DNA of 64,000 nt from Albugo candida (lineage: Eukaryota; Oomycota; Peronosporomycetes; Albuginales): NCBI GenBank assembly GCA_040437565.1, contig JBDOQK010000068.1, positions 1 through 64,000 of the forward strand, written 5' to 3'. Every line of letters begins with the position of its first letter. Position 1 is the first letter of the stretch. A program made the position numbers and the translations under genes. The notes beneath the pieces were generated by a model that saw nothing but the letters and a program-made list of their open reading frames with translations, was not told where the DNA came from and searched no databases. This document shows, in pieces, positions 21,490 to 34,838 of this stretch.

Positions 21490-23670
21490 ATATTCTAGAG
21501 AATACGAGAAGCGTTACAAGCTGAAATGTACATGTCGATCCGGATTGAGAATCATCAATGTCGTCTTAATAAATTCGCAACTTGGAGTAAAACATCGATG
21601 CAAACACAAAACATGTCGCATAAGATATAACCGAAACAATGCGGAGAATTTTCTTTTGCTGGAGAAATCTTCACAAAGCTGGAGCAGTGATCACATGCTG
21701 GTTTCATGTTAATGCTGATGGCATTCATCGATGATACCAATGGAAAATGAATATGGAGTGGGAAAAGTCTCGTGGAGTTACATTTCTCTAAACAATGGGA
21801 ATAATAGCATTCTCATGTTGTCCAAAGGTAGCAAAAGCAGTTGAAATACTTTACGCACAAACAAACACGAAAAAAAGAAAGATTTTTCATTCTGTTGAGG
21901 CGAAGTGAAGGGAGATGATTGAAATGTGAAACAGAACATTTCCATTCGCAATTTTGATTCGGGTACCTCGTGAACAGACGGTGTAGTTTGGACTTGNNNN
22001 NNNNNNNNNNNNNNNNNNNNNNNNNNNNNNNNNNNNNNNNNNNNNNNNNNNNNNNNNNNNNNNNNNNNNNNNNNNNNNNNNNNNNNNNNNNNNNNNTAAA
22101 CAATGGGAATAATAGCATTCTCATGTTGTCCAAAGGTAGCAAAAGCAGTTGAAATACTTTACGCACAAACAAACACGAAAAAAAGAAAGATTTTTCATTC
22201 TGTTGAGGCGAAGTGAAGGGAGATGATTGAAATGTGAAACAGAACATTTCCATTCGCAATTTTGATTCGGGTACCTCGTGAACAGACGGTGTAGTTTGGA
22301 CTTGATGTGATGGTCCGCTACTTGATTTCGATGTGTTTCAACGAAAACAAGCAGCAACTGGGATCCAAGAAAAGTGCATGGTACCAAATAAACCTCTCAG
22401 CAGTGAAGAGAAGACAGAGTTTGGATCGAAGAATTCGATAATATAAAGTTTACGACAGCCCACAACTGTGATCAAGATGCTGACTTCTACAGACGATGAA
22501 ATTGTCTACTCAAAAGTGTCGATTGAAACTCATTCGTGCTACGTACAGGAGGATATATAGGAACTTGCTGACCTGCTTGGACTATTTCCACTCAGAGTAC
22601 GTCAATGCTGAGCGCAGACTTACAGGAATCTGTGCACAAACATCGGGAAGTAGGCAACTGTATATTCAGGTATTGGAGATATATCTTGTGCTACAAAGAA
22701 GAATGGTGGGCTGAGATTGGTAAACTGAAAATATAAGCACAGCGCGTCGAAGTAGTTTCGATAGCAATGTGTCACGACTAGTTGGTTTTCAAAGGTCAAT
22801 GCAATCCAAATTACGGCAAGCAGACATGAGGCATCAAGAACGGATTCAGGCACCCTCTATTCTGGGAGCAACTACGTATCTGTTCATATTGCTTTGATGA
22901 GGGAAAAAATCCTAGATGCATGGAAATTCTCGATGACGAGTCTACATCATGGTCGATTGAAGATACCAACATGCATAAATTCCCTGCCGATTAGTACAGC
23001 GCTCCCTTTCAACTGACTCACCTATGACTACCAGCGCCAGTCCCGCTTTAGCAATTTTTTTAGTATCCTGCAAAAAATTGAAGTCCCGCTTCAGCTCGTG
23101 TCAAATCTCTGTCGCGTGGTATACACAGTATGCCAAGTACCAATGATCAATGTGTACTTGTTTACGGCTCTGTCGTGTCGCTTCTTTACAGAATTGGCGC
23201 GTTGTGACTCATCATGGCAAGACACCGCTACATTTGTGCATGGCAAGAAAGGTCATAGGTTTATTATACGTCCGTGGTAATGAGAATCTGGCAGTCCTTC
23301 CACTTCACTGCAATGGAATACATCGCTTCGGATGGAAACAGCTGCATCCTAACAGTATCATTGTGATCAAGCTCACGCTCTCACTTTCAAAAAGGACATG
23401 CAAGCGCACATCATAGGATATCAAAACGAACAGAGGCTCTACAAATGAAAGCGCAACACGATTCAACGCAGCGTTATCAGATTCGTCTCCTTTACAAGTA
23501 GATCTCCAAGAGTCTCGTGCTAGATACGCCCCATCATCTCATCATCCAACATTATAAAATCCCTTTCACACTATACATTCATTCTGCCTCATCAGCTCGA
23601 TGGTTCACTATTAAAGACCCTTTTACCAAATCAATTGCTTGCACCTGAAACTCCTCCAATCAAACACTTT
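21490..23670. other. Non-coding part of duplication copy 2
   Basis: Aligns with the 7.69-10.06 kb stretch. Short non-conserved frames only. It contains the 21,997 gap. Confidence 0.6.
21997..22096. other. Assembly gap (100 N) with duplicated flanks
   Basis: About 208 bases before the gap are repeated exactly after it, so no sequence is likely missing. Confidence 0.9.
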
Positions 23671-23886
23671 TCTCAAACATTCATTCTACGACTTTTATAT
23701 TATTACGATCACCGACGTCTTAGCGTCAACACTGCAAATGTGACTATGCTCACTACAGCTGCACCTCCCGCCATCCAATTTTGATACGTCCTCTGAGACT
23801 TTCGTTGTTTTTGCTCCATTTCCCCCTTTTTCATTTCCACCAAAACATTATTTCCACTCGCAACACTGTCGTCTTTTGTGCGTACC

Positions 23887-23986
23887 NNNNNNNNNNNNNN
23901 NNNNNNNNNNNNNNNNNNNNNNNNNNNNNNNNNNNNNNNNNNNNNNNNNNNNNNNNNNNNNNNNNNNNNNNNNNNNNNNNNNNNNN
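23887..23986. other. Assembly gap (100 N) with duplicated flanks
   Basis: The 214 bases before the gap (23,673-23,886) recur exactly at 23,987-24,200. As a result the last codons of the giant myosin gene appear twice. The gene's own end is the right-hand copy at 24,023. Confidence 0.9.
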
Positions 23987-24022
23987 TCAAACATTCATTC
24001 TACGACTTTTATATTATTACGA

Positions 24023-27000
24023 TCACCGACGTCTTAGCGTCAACACTGCAAATGTGACTATGCTCACTACAGCTGCACCTCCCGCCATCCAATTTTGATA
24101 CGTCCTCTGAGACTTTCGTTGTTTTTGCTCCATTTCCCCCTTTTTCATTTCCACCAAAACATTATTTCCACTCGCAACACTGTCGTCTTTTGTGCGTACC
24201 GCTACCCGCGGGACTTTGACATTGGGCCGAGGAGATGTACGTACCTCCTTTTTATTCTCCAACTCAACTGTCACCACAATTCTCTTCCAATTCTCCCGTT
24301 TGGCCATAGCAACAGCTTCCATCAAACTCTCATTATTGCTCAGAACCGCCATATCTCCGTCGTCGTCTTCATATCGGAGCTGTATGCTGACATTCGGCTT
24401 CACATTCAGCTTCAATCGAATTTGCTTCTCCAAAGCGGTGATATCGTCCGATCGACAGAGAATTCGATGAAATTGTTTCGAACCTACAAAAGTGACTTTG
24501 AACACAAACTTACTATCCTGCAGGGCGCTCCAATGCATCGTCCCGGCAGTCACCGAATGCGACGCACTGACAACCGATACGCTTTCCCCCAAATCGGCGT
24601 ACGACATCGACTGCGATACTCGCGATGGCGCACGGAGACTCGGCCCGCCGTTGATACAAGAACGATACTCACTTTGCTCAAACTCCTCAATCGTTCCAAT
24701 TGACATTGTCTCGTCGTATACGCACCCCATTTCGTCTTGTAGATTGAACGCAAGCTGCCAGAATTGACGCCAATCTCCTTTCGCATTGCCAGTGTTGAGA
24801 TTAGAGAATTGGCCATAGCTTAGTGACAGCACGTCGACCATTCCATGGAGCTCGCCTGCTTCGGTCATCACAGGCATGAACAACTGCCCAGCATCATACA
24901 TTCCACGCAGTCCATCGAGGACTTTGGCATTGGGAAGCAAGTACTCGGGGTCTGTGGTCATAATCGTATCGACCAAAGTGTCGTCTGCCCCCAGTCCTTT
25001 TGCGACTACTTTTCGCAGCAGATCCTTTGGTGTGACCATTCCGATAACACTTTTCGAATGATCCAACACGATTGCCGCTTTGCGGTATTTCGTCATGAGA
25101 ATCGCTGCTTCTGTGACGTTTGTGTGTGGTGACACAATCAAAGGCTCTCCTTCCTCTTTGAGAATCATTGCAATCGTTGGACTCACCAGCTTTTCCATCA
25201 TTGGCGCCAGCATCCGATGCAACGAAGACGCTCCTGCGTGGTCCTTTGCAAATTCATTCGCAGCAGCTTCTGTCGATTGCTGAACCTTTTCCATACACAC
25301 AATCGCATCGTGTAAGCATTTGGAAATGTCCAAAATACCGCTGATGCTTCCATTCTTTCCAATGACAGGTAGATGTTTGAATCGACCTTCCAGCATCTTT
25401 GTGATCGCTTCCAGCGCAGCCTCGTCGTCCTGCACGCAACACGGACTCGTGGTCATCACTGTAGCAACCAAGCACGTCTCTGGATCGAGTCGCTTGCCGA
25501 GCACACGTCGCGTAATGTCGGTATCCGTCAGAATCCCTCGCAAGTCGCCTTCTGCTGAGATCACAACAACAGCCTCTGCGCGACTTTGACGCATTTGACG
25601 TGCAGCTTCCGTCACAGTGACATTCTCGTCAATGTGCACGACAGAGCGTGGACGAAGCATCGACACGGGTCGAAATGCGCCTTCCGTTTGCGCGGAGGCT
25701 TTTCCATCGAATGAGTATAGAGAACTCGTTTGTTGACGTTGCGTGTCGACAGAAGGAGCGTATTTGGCGTCCACAACGCTCATACTCACTTCACTCTCCG
25801 TGTCGCCTGTCAGAGCGAGTGACACATCCCAAAACGCTCGCCAATCTGCTCCTTCAAAATTCCCACGAGATACCGCCGCTCCTTGCGCAAACGTTCCGTA
25901 ACACAGAGATAGCACGTCCACAAGTCCAAGAATGATCCCTGAGCCGTCTTCGACGACAGGCAGATGCAGTGTATGATGCTCGTGCATCAGATGCAGTGCG
26001 TCGACCAGCGACATGGAAGGAGGGACAGTATTGGGTGTGGACGTCATCACATCAGCGACGAGTGTCGTTGACGGATTCAAATGGCTGGCAACAACTCGCA
26101 ACAAAATATCATTTGCGGTGAACAATCCAATAAGCCGCTTCCCAGCAGTTCCATCGCTATCTCTCCGCGCCTTTCTCTGATTCACAGAGGCAGCAATACC
26201 GATCAAAGGCGCTGATTCCACATCTTCCACTATCAACGCAGCCTTTTTCGCCAACGCCATTTTTCGAGACACTTGGAGAACGGATTCACAACTGTACACC
26301 AAAGGCGGCATCTCACTGTTCTGCAGAATTGATTCGAGCGTCGGTGATAGTAATTTCTGCACCATTGGTGTCACCAGTTGCTGCATGATACTCTGATCGC
26401 CGTGGAAAGAAGCTCCTAATGCTGTGGCACGTAATTGATTCTCCACATTCTCCTGTAGCGCCCCACTCGATTTTTTCTGAGCTTTCTCCAGCCGTGTGAC
26501 CGCATCATGCAAACATTTCTGAATCCTCAAGATCCCCGACACAGTCCCACGACTATCGACTACAGGCAGATGTCGGAATTTGCCTTCGAGCATGATGTAC
26601 ATTGCTTGCATGGCACTGTCATTCTCATCCACAAACTTGGGGCTACTTGTCATTACATCGGCGACACACGTGACATTCGGATCGTTTCCCAATGCCACCA
26701 CGCGATGTGTCACGTCCGTGTCGGTGAGAATTCCACTGAGAACGCCATCTTTCGATATGACAAGTGCTGCATCCGCGCGACTTTTACTCATTGCTCGTGC
26801 GGCTTCCGAAATGTTGAGAGTATCTGCGAATGTCAAAATCTTTGACGGCCTTAATCGACCGACAGTACGCGTGTCATGGACTTGGGATTTCGAGGCTTTG
26901 CGAGTCGATAGTTGTGAATTCTCTGTCCCGCCGTCTCCACGAAACGATACAAAGCTCTGAAGACTATGAAGAGAGACTGCATCGTCGTCATCGGGCGGAT

Positions 27001-30000
27001 CAGTGAGCTCAAAACAAGTGTTCCAAAAAGCCTTCCAGTCATCGGAATTGCCTTTCGCAAACGATCCGTAGCTCAATGAGAGCACATCAACGACGCCCAC
27101 AGGCAATGGCATCGTTTCGGACTCGACAACCGGCAAGTAGAAGGATTTGGACTGATGTATGGCGTGCATAGCATCGACAATTCGCGTATCCGCATACAAG
27201 TGCGGAATGCTCTGCTCCATCACTTCGTAAACGGGCGTCGTGTACAGAGGACGACCGCGAGATAAGACATTTTCCAACAAGCTTTTCGGAGTGAAAAGGC
27301 CCATACATTCGCCCACAGTATTGACCACCATAACCGCTTTACGTGACGCTGTCATACATTTGCTCACTTGGTACACCGATGTGAAAGGATCGACACGAGG
27401 TGCTGGAATGTCTTGTTGCAGCACTGACAGCACGCTGGAGGAGAACACTTGACGGAGAAACGAGGTATCGTTGCTCCTTCCGCCTCGAGCTTTTGTGGCT
27501 TCTTGCGCGTGCTCCATCTTTTGTATCGCGTTGAATAAACAACTTCCAATGTCGAGTATCCCGACAATCGATGATTTATTCGCATTCACAACCGGCAAAT
27601 GTCTAAAGTTGCCTTCCAGCATCATACAAAGCGCATGCAACGCCGAGTCTTGCACCGATACAAACTTTGGATCGCGGGTCATAATCGTACGCACAAGACA
27701 TCCGTCCAGCGACCTTTTCTCCGACACAAAACGATGTGTGAGATCGGTGTCGGTCACAATCCCACACAGAATGCCGTCTTCGTCAGTGACAAGCACACAT
27801 GGAGCGCGTCGACGAGTCATAAGCGTAACGAGGTCTTTGACACTTGCTGCTTCTGGAATCGTGTGCACTTTGCTCGGTCCAAGTTGTCCGACGGTGCGAT
27901 CAGAACGCTTCTTTCCGACTTGACTCGATATGGAGGCTGGATGGAGAGTACGACGGCTGCGACCAACGCTTTCCGTGTCCAAAACCGAATGATCCAACTG
28001 AAGCGCTACATCCCAAAACTCTTGCAATTTCTCACGATCCTGTCCGTAAATCGCATCGATTGTCCCGTAACACAACGAGAGAACATCGACTAAACCCGTG
28101 ATGCTGTCGTGTGTTCCATCGCGTATCACTGGAAGATGCAGACACTGGGAATCGTGCATGATGTGTAAAGCCTCGAGAACGGTTGTTGATGCAGTTGCTA
28201 CTTCGGGATCTGTGAGCATCACGGCTTCGATTCGCGTCATTTTCGGGTCGAGACGATTCCCAATGACGCCATGAAGCAGCTCATTGGGAGTAAAGAGCCC
28301 GCACAAGCGATCATTGTCGGAAGGATCGACTACAAGTGCGGCTTTACGGGCTCCAGCCATCGATTCCAATGCGTTTTGCACCGTCGTACCCGTTGGAATT
28401 CGAGGCGATATACCTTCCCCGGCATCGTGTTGCTTGTCCAACAGCGTTTGTAGTGTCGGAGATGTGAGTTTCGCGAGCATTGGGCTCAGCATATGTGAAA
28501 ATGTATTTGTCGATGACTGAAAAGATGACTTTAACTTTTCATTCGATGCATTCGCACTTTCCAATCGCTTCGCGACATCGTACAGACATCGTCCAATGTT
28601 GAGAATGCCAGTGATTGTGCCGTTGTCACTGTCGACCACAGGCAAATGACGAAAGTGACCTTGATGCATCGCCAGCATTGCGTCTAACGCGCTGTCGTGA
28701 GGAGCTACAAATTGAATGTTTTCTGTCATCACATTCGCCACAGACGTTCGATACGGATCCAAATTCTTTGCCAAAACGCGCCAACAAATGTCAGTGTCCG
28801 TGAGGATCCCACGCATCCTTTGCTTCGAGCCACAAGCCACCACAAGTACTGCATCCGTTCGCTTGGATTTCATGAGTTGCGCTGCTTCCGCGACATTTGC
28901 GTCTTCGGAAATGATCACAGCAGTCAAAGGACGAAGACTCGCTACCGTGCGCGTATGTGTGTCTCCATTTCCTCGAGTATTCTTTAGACTTTTGGACGTT
29001 CGTCGCGATGGTACGGAGCGGCAGGAAAGGCCACTCACACTCGACATTCGAGACACAGATTCCGTTTTGAATGCGTTTTCGTTCGAGCTTAATACCGCGT
29101 GCCAAATCGGACTCCAATCGCGACTTTCATGCTCCCCAAAGGAAGCAGAAACCATACTGAGCACATCCGTGACACCGATAATCGTCTTGGAGTCGGAATC
29201 GACCACTGGAAGATGGAGGAAATTGCCTTCATGCATCACGTGGAAAGCGTTCAATAGCGTCATTTCAGGCGGTCCAAAATCGGGATTGTGCGTCATCACA
29301 TCGCCGACAATGGTATGCAAATCGATGCGTTTGGCAACGACGCGATGCAATAAGTCTTTGGATGTGAAAATACCACACAATTGACGTGTCATTTTGTCGA
29401 TAATAAGCGCCGGGGATTTCGTTCGTACCATTTCCGGCACGACATTAATCAGCAAACACGTTTTCTCCACGAGAACAGGCGGTATTCGATCTTTGAGAAC
29501 GTGCTGAAGCGATGGAGACAGCATGTTGCCAAGTGTATCGCGAAGAAAACTATGCGCGGGTGTTTGAGCCAATTCTTTCTCAACATCCGCGGCGACGCGC
29601 TCCATCTGCTGAATGGCGTCGTAGAGACACCGAGCGACGTTCAGTATGCCGACAACCTGTCCTTCTTCCTTGCTGACAACCGGAAGATGCCGAAACTTTC
29701 CCGTGACCATCATATTGAGTGCATCCATCGCGTTGTCTTCCAGCGTCACATACCGCGGAGATGGTGTCATTACTGCGCCAACAAGCGTCACCGAAGGATC
29801 CAAACCTCGACCAAGCACACGCTGAGCCGTGTCGGTGTCTGTAAAGATCCCAGCGAGTGCGGAGCCATCACGAACCACCAAGACAGCACTTGTTCGATTA
29901 CGTACCATCAATTCGGCAGCGGAAAAGACGGTGACATTCTCTGCTACTGTCAGTGCTTTTGATGGACGTAAATGAGCAACAGAACGAATCGAATTTGATT

Positions 30001-33000
30001 GCTCGAGCGCTTTTCCAGTACGAATGACATTGGGAACGAGTGGGAGAGTTTTTGGGTCTTTGAAAGCGTTTGAAGTAGACATTCGATTCGCGTCGTTGGG
30101 AGTCGAAAGCGTTGGGACAATTTCCATGCGATCGGTTTGTGAAGTCACACGAACGCCTTCGGTCCGATTTGCATTGATTTCGACCTTGCGAGCAATTGTT
30201 TCGGACGTACAGAGTACCGGAGGCACGGATTCCGATTTCGTAGAGCTGTTTTTCACGCAGACAGACATTTTGGTCAATGGCTTTACCGCACGAAAAGCTT
30301 TGGGCGGGAGACTCGCTTTGCGTTCATTGCAACGATCAAGTTCTTTTTGGAGTTGTGCACACTTTCCAAAGTCTTTAGCGATCAATTGCGCTTGGATTTC
30401 GTTCGATAACGACGTCATTTGAGTGTCTAATTCCTCGGACGTTTGCTTTGTTTTGCGTACGTTTGCAACTTGTTCCAAGCGGCTTTGCAGCTGTTTGCAT
30501 CGCTCGTACGCACGTTCCTTTAGCGCGCTTTTGATATCATTTTCAATGGCGTATATACGCTCATCCAATTCGAACGCCTCGAGCTCTTCCAGTGCTTCGA
30601 CGACGTTCGATCGCTGATGTTTGAGACTTTGCAACTGTTTCTGCAGTATCGCACACGTTGTGAAATCCTTTGCAGCTGCCGTACGCTCCAATTCCGACGA
30701 TATCATTTGAATTTCTGCGTCCAATTCCTTGGCTGTGCGTACGCTTTTGCGAGCATTCACGAGCATTTCCAGATCTTTCTGCATTGCCGCACATTTCTCG
30801 AATTCGAAGGCTGACGCAGCAGCATGAATGGCTTCTTCGTGTGCTGCGATTTTCACATCCAATTCGTTGGCTGAGAGATTTGCAAAGGGAAGCCAAAGTG
30901 CTTTCTTACGCACAAGAAATCCACGCATCACTCGCTGTATCTGTGTCGCATACCGCGCGTCGCGATAGTGTGCTTCTCTCATCGCTTTATATCTCTTCAT
31001 GGCGCGCCATGTGCTCATCCACGTACCGATCAAACGGCGAGCCTGACGCAGTCGTCGAGCAGCTTTCTTGGCCAAAAGCTGACGAACGCGACATTGGATG
31101 ACGACGAGTGCTTCTCGCCGTTTGATATTCCGAAACCATTTCTGTAAGACACGAGCCGATGCTTTCGATCGAAGCAGTTCCATTTGCTCCAATTTCGCTG
31201 CGACTTGTCGTTTTAAGAAAACTTTGGTTTTTCCGAGTTGCCACTGCTCTTTCCCGACGCCAAACAGATTGGATAGCTCCGCCATCATATCCTCAATGCT
31301 GTCTGCTGTCGGTGTCAATGTCTGATGATCGTAGAAGAACACGTCGTGATCCTCTCGAAGAGCAAAGCCTCGTTGACGGATCTGAATCGCTTCCATCATT
31401 CCAGAGTATTTCAGCTGACGCGCACAATCTTCATCGTTCAGTTTCCCGGAGCATTTGTGCTCATTCGGCTTGATACAGCGTACGTATCGTGGATTCGCAA
31501 GTGAGATTTTATTGATGAGTTCTTGGAGCTGTGAGCGGAATTGAGCGCCAACAGAGACCTCCCTGAGATTCCGCGTCTTACCCGTTGTGAGCTTCTCGTC
31601 CAAGTCATTGGGTCGTCTCGAAAGAAGTCCAAATTCAGTGCCGCGTTTCGCAGTCGCATTGCCTTCACTTCGAAAGGTGGCAAATATCTCGCAAATGAAT
31701 GGGTTGATGGATTCCTGGATCAATTCCTTCATTTCGTCATTCACTGTCTCGTTGTTTTTCTCATTAAAGCCGCTGGCATCGTAAATGACGTCGCCTGCAA
31801 AATGTCGAATTCCAAACAATTTATGTGCGTCGACTTTTGGATGGATGAACCAGTCATTCTGAGTCTTGTGGGCGATCGCACCAGCAGCATTGGAATCTCG
31901 ACCAAAGGAGCCGTGTAGTAACGCTACAAACTTGCGATTTGCTTCTTCTCCTTTGTATCGCCAAATATCATCGAGCGTGATGAAAATTCCGGGTTTTCCA
32001 TTCACTTTTGCCTCAATCAAATCGAGACACTGCTGGTTGTCTACAAAGTCGGTATGTTGCCAGTCGATCCCTTCTCGCGTGTACTCTTCCTGTTCTACTT
32101 CGAGCATGTGCTGGTTAAAGTGACGCTGTAGCTTTTCATTCGCATAATTGATACACAATTGCTCAAATGTGTTCCATTCGAATTTCTCAAACCCGTAAAT
32201 GTCTAACACGCCGATAAAGCCCCAACGAAGTTCCGGACTCGAAATGGTGCGATTCAATTCGGTAACGAGCCAGATAAAGCCGCTTGCGTACAGAGCTTTG
32301 GCAAGTGCGTCTCGTTTATCTAAAACCTGTTCGACATTCTGCTGCTGGATAATCACTTTGCCTCCGACGAATAATTGACGGGAGAGGAGAACGTGCTGGA
32401 GATTCTGTACACCAACACCCAGCAGTTGTGCTACGAGATGGAGTGTCTTTGTGGCATTGGCATCCGCCAAATCGGTCGCTTCGTTATCGCTTCGGAATTG
32501 GACATTGCCGAGGTGTAAAACAGCGGCCAACAGCTCGAAAATCATTTTCTGTTTCGTTTCGTCCATTCCGATTGTCCTCATACAATGTTTGGTGACTTCA
32601 AATTGTTCCTTGTCGTCACTTTGCATACGGCGTCACAAACGATTCCGAGAGTCTGACAGTAGTGCTCTTACCATCCCGCGATCTCAAAACACTGACTGTG
32701 TCGTAAATATTCGTATTCATGTGGCGTGTAAAGCTGTAATTCCTCGCGTAATGTGTCATCTGCGCCTGCGAGAAGCTATCGTGAACAAGCATTAGCATTC
32801 GTATTAGCACAAACGAATCGCTGCACCTGATAAAAGATGTGATAATTACGCTCGCCCAAACTCTGAGAGACAATTCGCGTCTTCTCCAATAAGAAATTGA
32901 CGATTTCTGCACCGACAATTTTCCCGTGATGATCGAATTGTATCTCAATAAACTTTCCAAAGCGACTCGAATTATCATTTCGAATGGTTTTCGCATTTCC

Positions 33001-33621
33001 GAATGATTCCAAAAGAGGATTTGAGTCGAGGACACGTTCCTCCAATCCTCCCAATAGTTGAGTATGCAGTAACTCATTCTCCTTTGTGCTGTGAGTATCA
33101 GCCATTCCGTTGATTCGATGGTATCCTGTCGCCTTTGCTAAGTATTGCATAATGATTTTCGTGTTTTCAGTCTTTCCAGCGCCGCTTTCTCCGCTTATAA
33201 TGATACTCTGATTCGCGGGTTCTAAGGCTCCTCCTCGAATTAATTGAGTGTACGCGTGATTCGCTAATGCAAAAACGTGAGGCGGTAGAGTTCCTATTCG
33301 CTGGCCGTAATACTCTTTCATTTTTGACTCATTGTATAGCGAATGCATCGGTTTATACGGATTGATTGCAATGAGAATTGGACCGACGTACGTGTAAATT
33401 GTATCGTATTCGTAGCGCAATTGTAAGTTTGAAAGAAGCGCTTCCTCTGAGAGATCGTGCATTTTGAGGATATCGTCGTAACTCGTTGTCGCGTCCTCAG
33501 CGAATGGATGAGTACGATCTTTGAGGGAATGTGAGGACTCTTTGGGCTGTTTTTTCTTAAAACGTGCGCGAAGAACGCGTTCTTTTCGGGTCACGCGTGT
33601 AGAGCTGTGACTCATTGACAT
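24023..33621 (-). CDS. Giant myosin with UVR-like repeats, about 20 CBS domains, PB1 domain and C-terminal anchor
   Basis: Three exons (33,621-32,827; 32,775-32,672; 32,618-24,023) give about 3164 aa. Residues about 45-780 are a myosin motor, with P-loop GESGAGKT at 144-151, switch I NDNSSRFGKF at 215-224 and switch II DIYGFE at about 439-444. IQ-like basic helices span about 785-875. Four UVR-like repeats (LDxxI...DFxxCAxLQKxL) span about 885-1070. From about 1183 come five cassettes, each of four CBS motifs and a closing DW..FW motif, beginning near 29,971, 28,936, 27,885, 26,857 and 25,659. A PB1 domain with the acidic YEDDDGDMAVL motif lies at about 3003-3085. A hydrophobic segment ending LTLRRR closes the protein, like a tail anchor. 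The 8.6-kb third exon has no stop between motor and CBS array, so this is one gene. CBS pairs bind adenosyl ligands, so regulation of an organelle-bound motor is a reasonable inference. Its 3' end was copied to 10.07-10.85 kb. Confidence 0.92.
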
Positions 33622-33852
33622 GGTGTGTCGATTTGGGCGGTAGGGAGAGGATGTATCGGTCTGTAAATGAAGCTTATTTCGAGAAGCTCTACGTTTTCCC
33701 TCAATTTGCGTCTGTCGTTGGCATCACCGCGCTGTATTAAGGAGGGTTACTCGAGATGGTTACAATGCTCGACAGGTTTTGATTGGCTTGCTGAAAAGTA
33801 GTTCCGTGTGATTTATGACCAATCCGCATACACTAGTTTTATCGCATTTTCA

Positions 33853-34748
33853 ATGGAAAATACGCTCATCAAAGTCCGAGGCAGCGATGCAGCAAATGCT
33901 GCGGAATGTGAGCTTTTGAATGGGATTTTTGCCACATTTGTACAAATACTACTTGGGCTGATTGCCGTATCCGTCCTACTGCTCAAAAGGCAACGGGAAT
34001 CACCACAGAGACCTCTACAGGTTTGTGATAAAACTCATATTTCGAGTCAGTTGCTGACTTTTTCTTACAGATCTGGGCGCTGGATGCTTCAAAACAACTC
34101 ATTGGAGCGGGATTTGCACATGTCGCGAATTTAGCGATTGCGATTTTATTGTACAAATACGACCATGCGCGATCTCACAGAGGCAAAGAAGCGGATCAAT
34201 GCGCGCTTTATTTTATGAACTTTACTATGGACACAACATTTGGTGTATTTTTGAATTATTTATTTCTTCGGTTATTGTCGTCTTTGTCGAATCGCTTTGG
34301 ATGGACATCAATGAAAACGTCGGGAGATTATGGCGATCCCATTGAGATCAAACGATGGACAATCCAATTGATTAGTTGGATAAGTGTGATTTTGGCTGTT
34401 AAAGTTGTGATTGCATCGATGCTGTTCTGCGTCAACGAGCAGTTGGAAACATTTACGTATTGGCTGTTTCAACCACTGAGGAGATATCCCAAAGTAGAAC
34501 TGCTTCTCGTCATGATTGCGTGTCCATGTATCATGAATGGCTTCCAATTCTGGATTCAGGACAGCTTTTTGAAAAACGATATACACAATGGATCACAGAT
34601 CGCTTCGACAAAATCACCAAAAGAATTGAAAAAGTATCCGCAGTCTGAAATCCATAGCGCCATATCTGTCTTTTGTCGGAAAGGGAACACCTCCAACGAC
34701 GACGAAGACCACGCCATTGATCCGCTTCATAATGTCGCCAAAGTTTAA
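33853..34748 (+). CDS. STIMATE: STIMATE/TMEM110-family multi-pass membrane protein
   Basis: Two exons (33,853-34,020 and 34,071-34,748, intron 50 nt) give about 281 aa. An in-frame upstream start at 33,808 would add 15 residues. Family features visible are the N-terminal ECELLNGIFATFVQILLG segment, then WALDASKQLIGAGFAHVANL across the splice junction, followed by at least three more hydrophobic spans. The animal relative, STIMATE, sits in the ER near plasma-membrane contacts and regulates STIM/Orai calcium entry. Fungal relatives are vacuolar membrane proteins, so the location here is open. The C-terminal 50 residues are hydrophilic and poorly conserved. It is divergent from the myosin gene, with about 230 bp between starts. 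Confidence 0.85.
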
Positions 34749-34838
34749 TTGCGTCTTATTAGAACCTCTACAAATACATACACCATAACTACTTTTACTT
34801 TACCATAATTTATATCTGCATCCAATTCCACCGACGTA

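Larger units (their letters stand above)
18599..24785. repeat. Segmental duplication, copy 2 (joined to the parental gene)
   Basis: Collinear with 4,137-10,850. At its right end the homology runs into the coding sequence of the myosin-CBS-PB1 gene and stops near 24,785, where copy 1 diverges. Copy 2 contains the intact secreted-protein gene and one arm only of the palindrome found in copy 1, so it is closer to the ancestral arrangement. Two 100-N gaps (21,997 and 23,887) with exact flanking overlaps inflate its apparent length. Confidence 0.9.

Noticed and set aside
23709-23886. A second 3' end of the myosin-CBS-PB1 gene left of the gap
   Set aside because: The 214-bp flanks of the gap are identical. 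The real end is at 24,023 and this is the overlapping contig copy.
24095-24703. A 202-aa plus-strand ORF over the PB1 region, and many others across the CBS array
   Set aside because: They are antisense shadows of a long conserved coding exon and have no motifs of their own.
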